In this document: positions 38,948-46,710 of the stretch, in pieces | Position numbering within the stretch: position 1 is the first letter of the stretch | Layout of the letters: each line of letters begins with the position of its first letter | NCBI RefSeq assembly: GCF_019797865.1 | Contig: NZ_CP081869.1 | Location: 4,850,501 to 4,914,500, forward strand | Direction: 5' to 3' | Origin: Chenggangzhangella methanolivorans | GTDB lineage: Bacteria > Pseudomonadota > Alphaproteobacteria > Rhizobiales > Methylopilaceae | Length of the DNA stretch: 64,000 bases | Notes under the pieces: generated by a model | What the model saw: only the letters and a program-made list of their open reading frames with translations | The model's database searches: none | What the model was told of the DNA's origin: nothing | Made by a program: the position numbers and the translations under genes

Positions 38948-39374
38948 GCGCCCGCATACGCCGGCTATTCGCTGGACGGGCCGAGACCCGCGAGGAGATG
39001 GCGGCCCGCCGCAAGGCCGCGTTGAAACGCATGGCGGCGGGCAAGCCGAAGCCTGCGGCCCGCGCCCCGGCGCCGAGCCATGCCGGCCTGCCGGAGTTCG
39101 CGATCCTCGCCGCGGGCGGCGGGCCTTACGCGCCCTCGGACGTCACGGCCGTCGTGGCGCGCGCGATCGCGCGGCCCGGCACGCAGGGCTTCGTCGACGC
39201 CGGCGCCTATTGGCTGCTCGGCCTCACCAGGATGACGCCCGAGAGCGTCGCCGAGCTGCTCGGCCTCGTGGGCGGGAAGGCGCGCGCCGCGCGGCGGCGG
39301 CCTACGCCGAGGCCGCGGGACTGCCGGCGGTGCTGATCGCGCCGGACGACTTCAGACGCAGGGGACGAGCATGA
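38944..39374 (+). CDS. Hypothetical phage protein, 143 residues, one frameshift
   Basis: Reads MSARIRRLFAGRAETREEMA, FAILAAGGGPYAPSDVTAVV and GAYWLLGLTRMTPESVAEL. Near 39290 a lost G shifts the frame; repaired, the end reads YAEAAGLPAVLIAPDDFRRR and the stop overlaps the next ATG (ATGA), giving exactly 144 codons. Function unknown. Confidence 0.6.
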
Positions 39375-40492
39375 GCGGGCCGCGTTATTCGGTGATCCCG
39401 GCGGGCGCGATCTGCGACCCGCGGCTGGACGGACGCTACGACCTGAAGGTGCTGGGGCTGCTCGGCACGCACAGCGACAATAGCGGCTGGTGCTATCGCA
39501 GCCAGGCCACCATGGCCGAGCAGCTCGGATGCGGCCGCGCGACCGTGCAGCGCGCGCTCGACCGGCTGGAAGAGTTCGGCTGGATCGAACGGCTGGCGCA
39601 GCTGCGCGACGACGGCGCGACCTCGGTCAACGCCTATCGCGTCGTGCTCGACGTGGAGGACGCCGACCCCCCCGCCTCACCGGTGAGGCGGGCCCGCCCG
39701 CCCTATGAGCGGGCGGGGGCCCGCCCGTTCCATGGGCGGGCGGGCATAAGAACGTCCCCTGAAAAAACGAATGGGAGAGAGAGCGCGGGCGCTGTCGGGC
39801 AGGACAGGCAAGGGGCTGGGCGAGAGGACGAGGGCGACGCCGAAGCGCGGCGCGAGGCGGCGCAGGCCGACGAGCGGGACGTGGAGGCGCGGCTCGCCGC
39901 CTTCCGGCCGATCTGGCCGACGACGCCGACCGACGACGCCATGTCGGTCGAGGCGGCGATGCGGGCGCTCGACCCCGAGAGCCGGGCCGAGGCGGTGGCG
40001 GGCGCGCCGGTGTTTCTCGCCGCGCTGAAGGCCGACCGCCGCAAGATCACCATCAGCGGCGAGACCTTCCTGCGGCGGCGGCGCTGGGAGCCGGCGGTCG
40101 AGGCCGCGAAGGCGCAGGCGGCGGGCGGTGGCGCGGCGCGGCCCGGCGCGACGGCGGCGGTGTTCGACCCGCTGACCAAGATCTGGTGGGCCGGGCAGCT
40201 GATGCGCGCCAAGGCCGGCGTGACGGGCTTCGAGCTTCGCAAGACCATCACGCTGGCGCAGAGCCGCGTGGGCTGGCGGCCGGCGAACCCGGAGGCTCGG
40301 GAGGCGGCCGAGACGCTGGCCGACACCTTGCGGCCGACGCCGAGCGACGGCGAGCGGGCGGGGCGCTGGTTCGCCTGGTTCCGGGAGCGCGGGGCTGATT
40401 TCGGCGTGCTTCTCAGCGGCAAGGCGATCTTCGTGTTCCTGCCGGACCACGACCCGCCGGACGAGGGCGAAGACGACGAGATGGTGGCTTGA
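39371..40492 (+). CDS. HTH protein, probable phage replication protein
   Basis: 373 residues. The N-terminal domain SQATMAEQLGCGRATVQRAL with RLEEFGWIERL is a winged HTH of the kind found in phage replication initiators (O/DnaD-like); a low-complexity Arg/Glu/Ala linker at about 105-175 leads to a conserved C-terminal part (FDPLTKIWWAGQLMRAKAG, RWFAWFRERG). Place at the end of the early operon, before the late region, fits. No helicase partner gene is visible. Confidence 0.65.
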   Translation: MSGPRYSVIPAGAICDPRLDGRYDLKVLGLLGTHSDNSGWCYRSQATMAEQLGCGRATVQRALDRLEEFGWIERLAQLRDDGATSVNAYRVVLDVEDADPPASPVRRARPPYERAGARPFHGRAGIRTSPEKTNGRESAGAVGQDRQGAGREDEGDAEARREAAQADERDVEARLAAFRPIWPTTPTDDAMSVEAAMRALDPESRAEAVAGAPVFLAALKADRRKITISGETFLRRRRWEPAVEAAKAQAAGGGAARPGATAAVFDPLTKIWWAGQLMRAKAGVTGFELRKTITLAQSRVGWRPANPEAREAAETLADTLRPTPSDGERAGRWFAWFRERGADFGVLLSGKAIFVFLPDHDPPDEGEDDEMVA

Positions 40493-41340
40493 GGCGGCGA
40501 GAGGCGGGGATGGCGATGACGGCGAAGAAGCCCAAGGGGTGGTACGGCAAAGCGGCGAAGGCCGACCGGCGCGAGAAGCGCGCTCGGCGGGCTCGGCTTG
40601 AGCAGGTGCATCGGGCGAAAAAGGGTTTGGGGCCGAGGTCGGCGCCTTCGCCCGAGGACAGGGCGGCCGCAGCCGAGCGCTCGGCGATTGCCATCGCCAA
40701 GGCCAAGGCCGAAGCCGACGAGATTGGCGCGCGGGTGGAGGCGAAGGCGGCGAACGGGCGCGAGGCGCGTGCTCGATCGGTCAAGGAATATGATCGTCAG
40801 GCAAGAGCGTTGCGGCGCGATCTTCAACCAAAGCTTTCGGGCGTCGATAGGGGTACGCCGCATACCCGACGACAGCACCGCAAGACGAGCTTTGAGCGGC
40901 TTTGCGATGAACGGGCCGTGACGGGCGACATGGCGCAGGCGGCGCAGGAGATCGAGCGCGTCTACCTCGCGATCTGCGGCGCCGTGGTGATCGGCGGACT
41001 TGGGTTGGAGCGAGGCGGTGGAGGTGGATCCGCGGGGCCGATCTCGGACGGGGTCGCGATGGCGCACGCCAGTCGGTACAAGCCTTGGGCCGACGAGATG
41101 GCTCGCATGCGAAAGGGTGGAGACTGGCCGTTCCTCGAGATCGTCATTGACGTGGTGGTTGACGGTCGAACCTTCCGAGACGTCGAAACTGAGAAGCGGA
41201 TGCGCAACGGCGCGGCACGTCACGCGCTGTGTTGGGCGTTGCTGAAGTACGGCGTCATGGCGAGGTGGTGCGATGTCAGTGTCCTGCGGGAGTACGAGGA
41301 TCGCTACGATGTCCACAGACGGGCGCTGAAAGCCGCTTGA
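40489..41340 (+). CDS. Hypothetical phage protein, possible late-gene regulator
   Basis: 283 residues from the overlapping ATG; the ATG at 40510 (AMTAKKPKGWYGK) is an alternative start. Very basic N-terminal half, then SFERLCDERAVTGDMAQAAQ and PFLEIVIDVVVDGRTFRDVE with KYGVMARWCD near the end. It is the last gene before the late promoter region, where phages often encode a late transcription activator or antiterminator. No family recognised; the role is inferred from position. Confidence 0.5.
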   Translation: MRRREAGMAMTAKKPKGWYGKAAKADRREKRARRARLEQVHRAKKGLGPRSAPSPEDRAAAAERSAIAIAKAKAEADEIGARVEAKAANGREARARSVKEYDRQARALRRDLQPKLSGVDRGTPHTRRQHRKTSFERLCDERAVTGDMAQAAQEIERVYLAICGAVVIGGLGLERGGGGGSAGPISDGVAMAHASRYKPWADEMARMRKGGDWPFLEIVIDVVVDGRTFRDVETEKRMRNGAARHALCWALLKYGVMARWCDVSVLREYEDRYDVHRRALKAA

Positions 41341-41386
41341 CGGCGGGGACGGAATAGGGCCTCTTTTCGATCAAATCGGGTTGTGC

Positions 41387-41416
41387 GCCCGCTTCGGTCC
41401 GGCGAGGCGGGCTTTT
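41387..41416 (+). terminator. Terminator of the early rightward operon
   Basis: GCCCGC at 41387-41392 pairs with GCGGGC at 41407-41412 and TTTT follows, 47 bp after the last early gene. The stem is short, so strength is uncertain. Confidence 0.6.
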
Positions 41417-41447
41417 CTTTGCCCATCCGGTCGCTCACCCTCATCGT

Positions 41448-41465
41448 CGGTCGGTCAACCGACCG
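41448..41465. promoter_or_regulatory. Palindrome CGGTCGGT-CA-ACCGACCG before the late operon
   Basis: Perfect 8-bp arms with 2-nt spacing, in the 253-bp gap before the terminase genes. A candidate binding site for a late regulator. Confidence 0.45.
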
Positions 41466-41548
41466 CCCCGACCCAGCCCCGGCGGGTCCTTCCCCGCCTT
41501 CTGACGCAATGCGGTGAGCTTTAGCGCTTACGTTCTCTAGCCATTGGT

Positions 41549-41569
41549 CCGGTCAACATCGTTGACCGG
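41549..41569. promoter_or_regulatory. Palindrome CCGGTCAAC-ATC-GTTGACCGG before terminase
   Basis: Perfect 9-bp arms and a 3-nt centre, immediately before the small terminase gene. It shares GGTCAAC with the palindrome 90 bp upstream. It could be an operator, a leader hairpin or part of the cos/pac recognition region. Confidence 0.5.
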
Positions 41570-41584
41570 GTTGACCCCACATGG

Positions 41585-42211
41585 GTGACGCGGATGACGC
41601 AGCAGGTTGACGGCCAGTCTGGCCTCGTCACCGCCGCCGAATACGCTCGCCTGCGAGGCGTCTCCAAGCAGGCGGCGTCGAAGTGGCCGCTCGTGAAGGT
41701 GCCGGACCCGAACCGGCCCGGCATGCACCTCGTCGACGTCGCCGCGACCGACGCCAAGCGCGGCGTCGAGCAGAACCCGCTGAAGCGCCAGGCCCCGATC
41801 GAAGTCGCGCCGGCCGAAGACGAGCCCCGCGCTCCGCAGTCGCCCACGCTGGTGCCGGACGAGATCCAGACGCAGGGCCGATCGGCCCGCGTTGAACGCG
41901 AGCACTGGGCGGCCAAGAACGAGCGGCTCAACTACGAGCAGCGCGTCGGCCGCCTGATCGACCGCCGCGCCGCCGAACACGCGCAGACCGAGACCGCCAA
42001 GGCGACGCGCGCGCGCCTCGCCTCCGTCGGCGCCCGCGTCGCGCAGCGCGCGTCCGAACTCAGCGATCCGCGCGCCATCCGCGCGCTGATCGACGACGAG
42101 ATCCGCAAGGCCCTGACGGCCTCGGCCGACGACCTCGACGATCTCGCCGCCACGATCGAGGCGGAAGCCGCCTCCGAGCCCGAAACCACGGACGAACCCG
42201 CCGATGCTTGA
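41585..42211 (+). CDS. Phage terminase small subunit
   Basis: 208 residues from GTG (ATG at 41594 is an alternative). N-terminal HTH of Nu1 type (LVTAAEYARLRGVSKQAASK), then an oligomerisation region with a long helix (AKNERLNYEQRVGRLIDRRA). It binds the packaging site and hands DNA to the large subunit, whose start overlaps its end by 8 nt. Confidence 0.8.
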   Translation: MTRMTQQVDGQSGLVTAAEYARLRGVSKQAASKWPLVKVPDPNRPGMHLVDVAATDAKRGVEQNPLKRQAPIEVAPAEDEPRAPQSPTLVPDEIQTQGRSARVEREHWAAKNERLNYEQRVGRLIDRRAAEHAQTETAKATRARLASVGARVAQRASELSDPRAIRALIDDEIRKALTASADDLDDLAATIEAEAASEPETTDEPADA

Positions 42212-44342
42212 CGAGATCGACCCGCGCCTCTCGCGCGCCGCCGACCTCCTCCGGGCGTCGGCGCGCGCGCTCCGTCCCGACGCGCCGATCTCGGTCTCCG
42301 ACTGGGCGCTTCGCCACCGCGTGCTGTCGCCGGAGGCCTCGAGCCAGCCCGGCAAATGGACCCACGACGCGATGCCCTATCTCGTCGAGATCATGGACGC
42401 GCTCGGGCCCGAGGATCCCTGCCACACGGTCGCGCTCATGAAGCCCGCCCAGTCGGCGGGCTCGGCCGGCGGCGAGAACTGGTTCGGCCACATGATGCAC
42501 CGCGTCCCGGGCCCGGCCATGTACGTCCAGGCGACCATCAAGGCCGCCAAGGACTGGAAGACCGAGAAATTCGATCCGATGATCCGCGACTGCGCGGTTC
42601 TCGCGCCGGAGCGCGGCGGCGTGGTCCGCCCGCAGAAGTCGCGCGACGGGTCCGGCACGAAGGGCGACCGCGTCGTCTTCGGCGGCGGCTTCATCCTGCT
42701 CGCCGGCGCGAACTCGGCCGCCGGCCTTCGCCAGCACTCGATCCGCTACATGTTCAAGGACGACGTCGACGCATGGCCCGAGGAGGTCGTGTCGAAGGGC
42801 GGCGGCCGTTCGGAAGGCGATCCCGACGCGCTCGCTGACGGCCGCATCAAGACGTACAAGCGCTTCGGCCTGTCGAAGGAGTTCGTGTGCTCCTCGCCGA
42901 CATGGAAGCGCTTCTCGCGGATCGAGAAAAAGTACCAGGCGGGCGACCGGCGCCGCTGGTACATGGGCTGCCCGGCCTGCCTGACGCGCACCGACTTCGA
43001 ATGGGAGGACGTCGTACGCGAGGAGCGCGCGCCGTTCCGCGCCCGCATCGTCTGCCCGGGCTGCGAGACCGAGCTTCGCCAGAGCGACCGCGACGAGATG
43101 AACGCGATCGGCGGCTGGATCACGACCGCGCCGGACGCCGACGGCGTGGTCCCCGCGAAAAGCCTGTCGCCCGAGGACTTCGCGGTCTGGCTCGCGCGCT
43201 CGGCCGAGATGCTGTCGCCGATCAAGAGCTACGCCATCACGGGCGTCATGAACTTCCTCGACACATGGGACGAGCTCGCGGCCAAGCACGCCGCGGCCGG
43301 CTCCGATCCGGTCGCGCTCAAGAAGTTCGAGAACGTCGACCTCGGCCGGCCCTTCGACGCGCAGGACGAGCTCGTCGCATGGGAGACGCTGTCGGCCCGC
43401 CGCGAGGCCGACTTCCGGCTCCGTCGCGCGCCCCACGGTCCGCTCGCCTTCACCATGGGCGTCGACGTTCAGGGCTACGGAATCTATGTCGAGACCGTCG
43501 GCTGGGGGCCGGACCGCGAGAGCTGGACGATCGACGCCCAGCTCCTGCCGGGCGAGACCGACGCGCCGGGCGAGGGCGCCTGGCCGAAGCTCGCCTCGCT
43601 GATCGACCGCGGGATCACGCTCCCCTCGGGCGCGCGGGTCGAGCCCGACCTCGTGATGGTGGACTCCGGCTACAACGCCGAGGCCGTCTACAGCTTCGTC
43701 AAGCGCCGCCCGAACGCGATCGCGATCAAGGGCGTCGACGGCTGGAACAAGCCCGCGATCGCCCGCGCCGAAAGCGCCGAGGTGCAGAAGTCGGGGCTTT
43801 CGACCGGCAAGGCCAAGCGTCACGGCGTCAAGGTCTGGGTCGTGGGCGGCTGGTCGCTGAAATCCGCGATCATGATCTACCTGTCGCGGGCGCTGAAGGA
43901 GGCCGAGGCCGGCCAGTCGGTCCCGCGCGGCTACTGCCATTTCCCGGCCGATCTCGAGGACGACTACTTTCGCCAGCTCGTGGCCGAAAGCGTGATCGTT
44001 GAGACGGTCGCCGGCGAGCCGCGCCGGCGCTGGAAGCGCCACGGCGAGAACCACTATCTCGACTGCCGCACCTACAACCTCGCGGGCACGCATTTCCTCG
44101 GGCTCTGGAACTGGACCGAGGAGCGATGGGCGGCCCGTGCGGCCGATCTCGCGCGTCTGTCCGCGCCCGTCCAGGCCAGCATGTTCGGCGACGCCTCCGG
44201 GGCGACGCGCGAGATCACGAGCGCGCCGGCGCAAGCCGAAACGCCGCCGCAGGCGGACCCCGAGGCCCCGACGCAGAAGCCGGCCCGCATCCGCGGCTCC
44301 GTCTTCGCCGGGCTCGGCGACCTTGCGAGCCTCAACCAGTGA
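42204..44342 (+). CDS. Phage terminase large subunit (GpA family)
   Basis: 712-residue packaging ATPase and nuclease. The start region SDWALRHRVLSPEASSQPGKW, the Walker A-like KPAQSAGSAGGENW near residue 76 and KDDVDAWPEEV are as in lambda GpA proteins; the zinc-like CPAC and CPGCE pairs lie at about 255-290. The C-terminal nuclease part has GVDVQGYGIYVETVGWG and VMVDSGYNAEAVYSF. Intact frame. Confidence 0.92.
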   Translation: MLDEIDPRLSRAADLLRASARALRPDAPISVSDWALRHRVLSPEASSQPGKWTHDAMPYLVEIMDALGPEDPCHTVALMKPAQSAGSAGGENWFGHMMHRVPGPAMYVQATIKAAKDWKTEKFDPMIRDCAVLAPERGGVVRPQKSRDGSGTKGDRVVFGGGFILLAGANSAAGLRQHSIRYMFKDDVDAWPEEVVSKGGGRSEGDPDALADGRIKTYKRFGLSKEFVCSSPTWKRFSRIEKKYQAGDRRRWYMGCPACLTRTDFEWEDVVREERAPFRARIVCPGCETELRQSDRDEMNAIGGWITTAPDADGVVPAKSLSPEDFAVWLARSAEMLSPIKSYAITGVMNFLDTWDELAAKHAAAGSDPVALKKFENVDLGRPFDAQDELVAWETLSARREADFRLRRAPHGPLAFTMGVDVQGYGIYVETVGWGPDRESWTIDAQLLPGETDAPGEGAWPKLASLIDRGITLPSGARVEPDLVMVDSGYNAEAVYSFVKRRPNAIAIKGVDGWNKPAIARAESAEVQKSGLSTGKAKRHGVKVWVVGGWSLKSAIMIYLSRALKEAEAGQSVPRGYCHFPADLEDDYFRQLVAESVIVETVAGEPRRRWKRHGENHYLDCRTYNLAGTHFLGLWNWTEERWAARAADLARLSAPVQASMFGDASGATREITSAPAQAETPPQADPEAPTQKPARIRGSVFAGLGDLASLNQ

Positions 44343-44353
44343 AGGAGACCGCC

Positions 44354-44572
44354 ATGACCAAGCTCAAGGCCGACGACGCCGCGCCGTCGAAGGTGAGGAT
44401 CGCGCTCGGCGACGTCGTCAAGCTGAAGGCGGGCGGCGACGAGATGGAGGTGACGGCGCTCCATCCGGGCCTCGTCACGACGCAGTGGGGCGAAGGGCTC
44501 TCTCGCATGCAGGCGTCGTTTCCGGCCGACGACGTCGTCGTGGTCCGCGCCGCGAAGGCCGCTGAGGCCTAA
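44354..44572 (+). CDS. DUF2158-like small phage protein
   Basis: 72 residues: LGDVVKLKAGGDEMEVTAL, then VTTQWGEGL and SFPADDVVVV. This resembles the DUF2158/YodC beta-barrel family. RBS GAAGGAGA is 6 nt before the ATG. Role in packaging operons unknown. Confidence 0.65.
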   Translation: MTKLKADDAAPSKVRIALGDVVKLKAGGDEMEVTALHPGLVTTQWGEGLSRMQASFPADDVVVVRAAKAAEA

Positions 44573-44575
44573 ACG

Positions 44576-44815
44576 ATGGCCCGCACGGTCGCCGAGCTCG
44601 AAGCGCTGATCGCCGCACTCGAGGCGGAGAAGATCGCGCGGCTGACGACCTCGCGCGCGACCAAGATCGGCTACGACGGCAAGGTCCAGACCGAGTTCGC
44701 GACCGCGACCCTCGCCGAGATCGACGCCGAGATCCTGCGGCTGAAGGCCGAGCTCGCCCGGCTCACCGGCGACCGCTCGCCGGTCCGCCCGGTCTATGCG
44801 GGCTTCGGGCGATGA
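44576..44815 (+). CDS. gpW-like head-tail joining protein
   Basis: 79 residues, two helices around a short hairpin (VAELEALIAALEAEKIARLT, then ATKIGYDGKVQTEFATATLA). Size, sequence and place between terminase and portal match lambda gpW, which closes the filled head. It overlaps the portal start by 4 nt. Confidence 0.78.
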   Translation: MARTVAELEALIAALEAEKIARLTTSRATKIGYDGKVQTEFATATLAEIDAEILRLKAELARLTGDRSPVRPVYAGFGR

Positions 44816-46451
44816 CGGCGGCGCCCGCCAAGCCCCGCGTGCGCGTTCCGGCGGGCTCGCGCCCCATGGCCGCGATCCCGCGCGCATCGCATCATTCGGC
44901 CGACATGGCCGCCCAGGCGGTCGCCGGCTGGATGCCGCCGCTGCTCTCGCCCGACGCCGAATGGCTCTACGAGCGCGACCTTTCGGTCGCCCGCATCCGC
45001 GACCTCGTTCGCAACGACGGATGGGCGCAGGCCGCCGTCGACCGCATGGTCGACATGACCGTCGGCGCGACGTTCCGGCTTTCTGCCAAGCCCGACGCCG
45101 TCGCGCTCGGCATCGATCAGGCCGAGGCCGACGCTCTCGCGCTCCGGATCGAGGCCAAGTGGCGCAAATACGCCCAGGATCCGACGTTCCGGGCGGACGC
45201 CGAGCGCGCGCTGCCCGTTGTGGGGCTCTTCGGGCTCGCGGCGCGCGAGCTGGTGGCGACCGGCGAGGCCTGCGCGGTGCTGCGCTGGCTCCCCAAGGCC
45301 GGATGGCCGTTCTCGACCGCGGTCCAGATGGTCGACGCCGACCGACTGTCGAACCCGAACAACCGCGCGGACGACGACAAGATCCGCGGCGGCGTCGAAT
45401 GCGACGAGAACGGCGCGGCGGTCGCCTATCATTTCCGCGACGGCCACCCGTCGGACTGGTTCGCGGGCGCGAAAGGCAACATCTGGACGCGGATCGAGCG
45501 CTTCGAGACGCTCGGGGACTGGGAGCGGCCCAAGGTCCTGCACCTGTTCGAGAAGCGCCGGCCCGGCCAGCGCCGCGGCGTGTCGCGCCTCGTGGCGGCG
45601 CTCGTCAAGCAGCGGCTGCTCGCGAAGTATTCGGAGGCCGAGGTCAAGGCCGCGGCGCTGAACGGCTCGATCGTCGGCGCGATCTACACGCAGATGGGCT
45701 CGGAATACGCGGCCGAAGCGCTCGGGTCCGATACCGGCCAGCAGGACTGGGGCGCGTTCAACTCCGAGCGTGTCAAGTTCTACAATGACCGCCGGCAGAT
45801 GGACGAAGCCCGCTTCGTCACGATGTTCCCGTCCGACCGGCTCGACCTCAACTCGACGCCGCGTCAGGTCTCCGGCTATCCGGCCTTCCAGAAGGCGTTC
45901 CTGCAGGGGTTCGCCGCCTCGCTCGGCATCTCCTACGAGCAGCTTTCTGGACTACGTCGACGACTCGCTCGTCGGCGCGGGCTGCGCTGAACGAGACCTG
46001 GCGCACGATCCAGCGCCTGCGGGCCGTCATCGTCTGGGGCTTCGTCCAGCCGGTCTATGCCGCTTGGCTCGAGGACGCGATCGACACCGGCGAGGTCGAG
46101 CTTCCGGCGGGCGCGCCCGACTTCTACGACGAGCCCGCGGCCTATTCGCAGGCCGAATGGGTCGGTCCCGGCCGCGGCTATGTCGATCCGGTCAAGGAAG
46201 CCCATGCCGCGATCATGCGGATCAAGGGCGGGATCTCGACCTATGAGCGTGAGGCGGCCGAACAGGGCGGCGACTGGATCCTCACGCTCCAGCAGCGCAA
46301 GCGCGAGCAGGACGCGTTCCGCGAGGCCGGCGTGCCGCTCGGCGACGACGCGGCCGCGGCTGCGCCTGCGCGTGCTCAGCCCGACGAGGACAGTCGCGAA
46401 GACGAGGAGGATCGCCGCCCGGGCGATCCAGAGGCCCGTGCGGCCGCATGA
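44812..46451 (+). CDS. Phage portal protein (lambda gpB family), two frameshifts
   Basis: Dodecameric DNA gate of the head, about 547 residues. Early blocks: AVDRMVDMTVGATFRLSAKP, VQMVDADRLSNPNN, VLHLFEKRRPGQRRGVSRL and LGISYEQLS. The frame leaves near 45950 (before DYVDDSL) and again near 45978; after that it reads LNETWRTIQRLR, VKEAHAAIMRIKGG and STYEREAAEQGGDW to the stop at 46451. Both breaks are net -2 or +1 changes. The conserved order on both sides argues for sequence error. Confidence 0.88.
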
Positions 46452-46467
46452 CCACGAGGAAAGCCAG

Positions 46468-46695
46468 ATGACGACCGTTCCCAGCACGTCCGACGAGCGG
46501 ACCGTGAACAACACGATGCGCCACGCCTACCGCGTCCTGTCCGACGAGGAAAAGGCCGCGATGCAGGAGATCAAGGACATGGGGCTGGCGTTCCATGACC
46601 GCATCGCGGCGCTCGGCGCCAGCCGAGAGGTCTCGCTCGCGAAGACGAAGGTCGAGGAAGCCGTCATGTGGGCGGTCAAGCACCTCACCGCCTAA
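46468..46695 (+). CDS. Acb2/Tad1-like anti-defence protein (cyclic nucleotide sponge)
   Basis: 75-residue helical-hairpin protein. The pattern YRVLSDEEKAAMQEIKDMG, then ASREVSLAKTKVEEAVMWAV matches what I know of the Acb2/Tad1 hairpin family. Acb2 binds the cyclic di- and trinucleotides of CBASS; Tad1 binds the ADPR-type signal of Thoeris; both block abortive immunity. Other phages carry such genes among the head genes, as here between portal and protease. It has its own RBS (GAGGAAAG). Which ligand it binds cannot be told from sequence. Confidence 0.78.
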   Translation: MTTVPSTSDERTVNNTMRHAYRVLSDEEKAAMQEIKDMGLAFHDRIAALGASREVSLAKTKVEEAVMWAVKHLTA

Positions 46696-46710
46696 ACCCA
46701 CGGATCAGCG

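Noticed and set aside
42060..44234. Long open frame antisense to the large terminase
   Set aside because: Shadow of the terminase gene; low-complexity translation.
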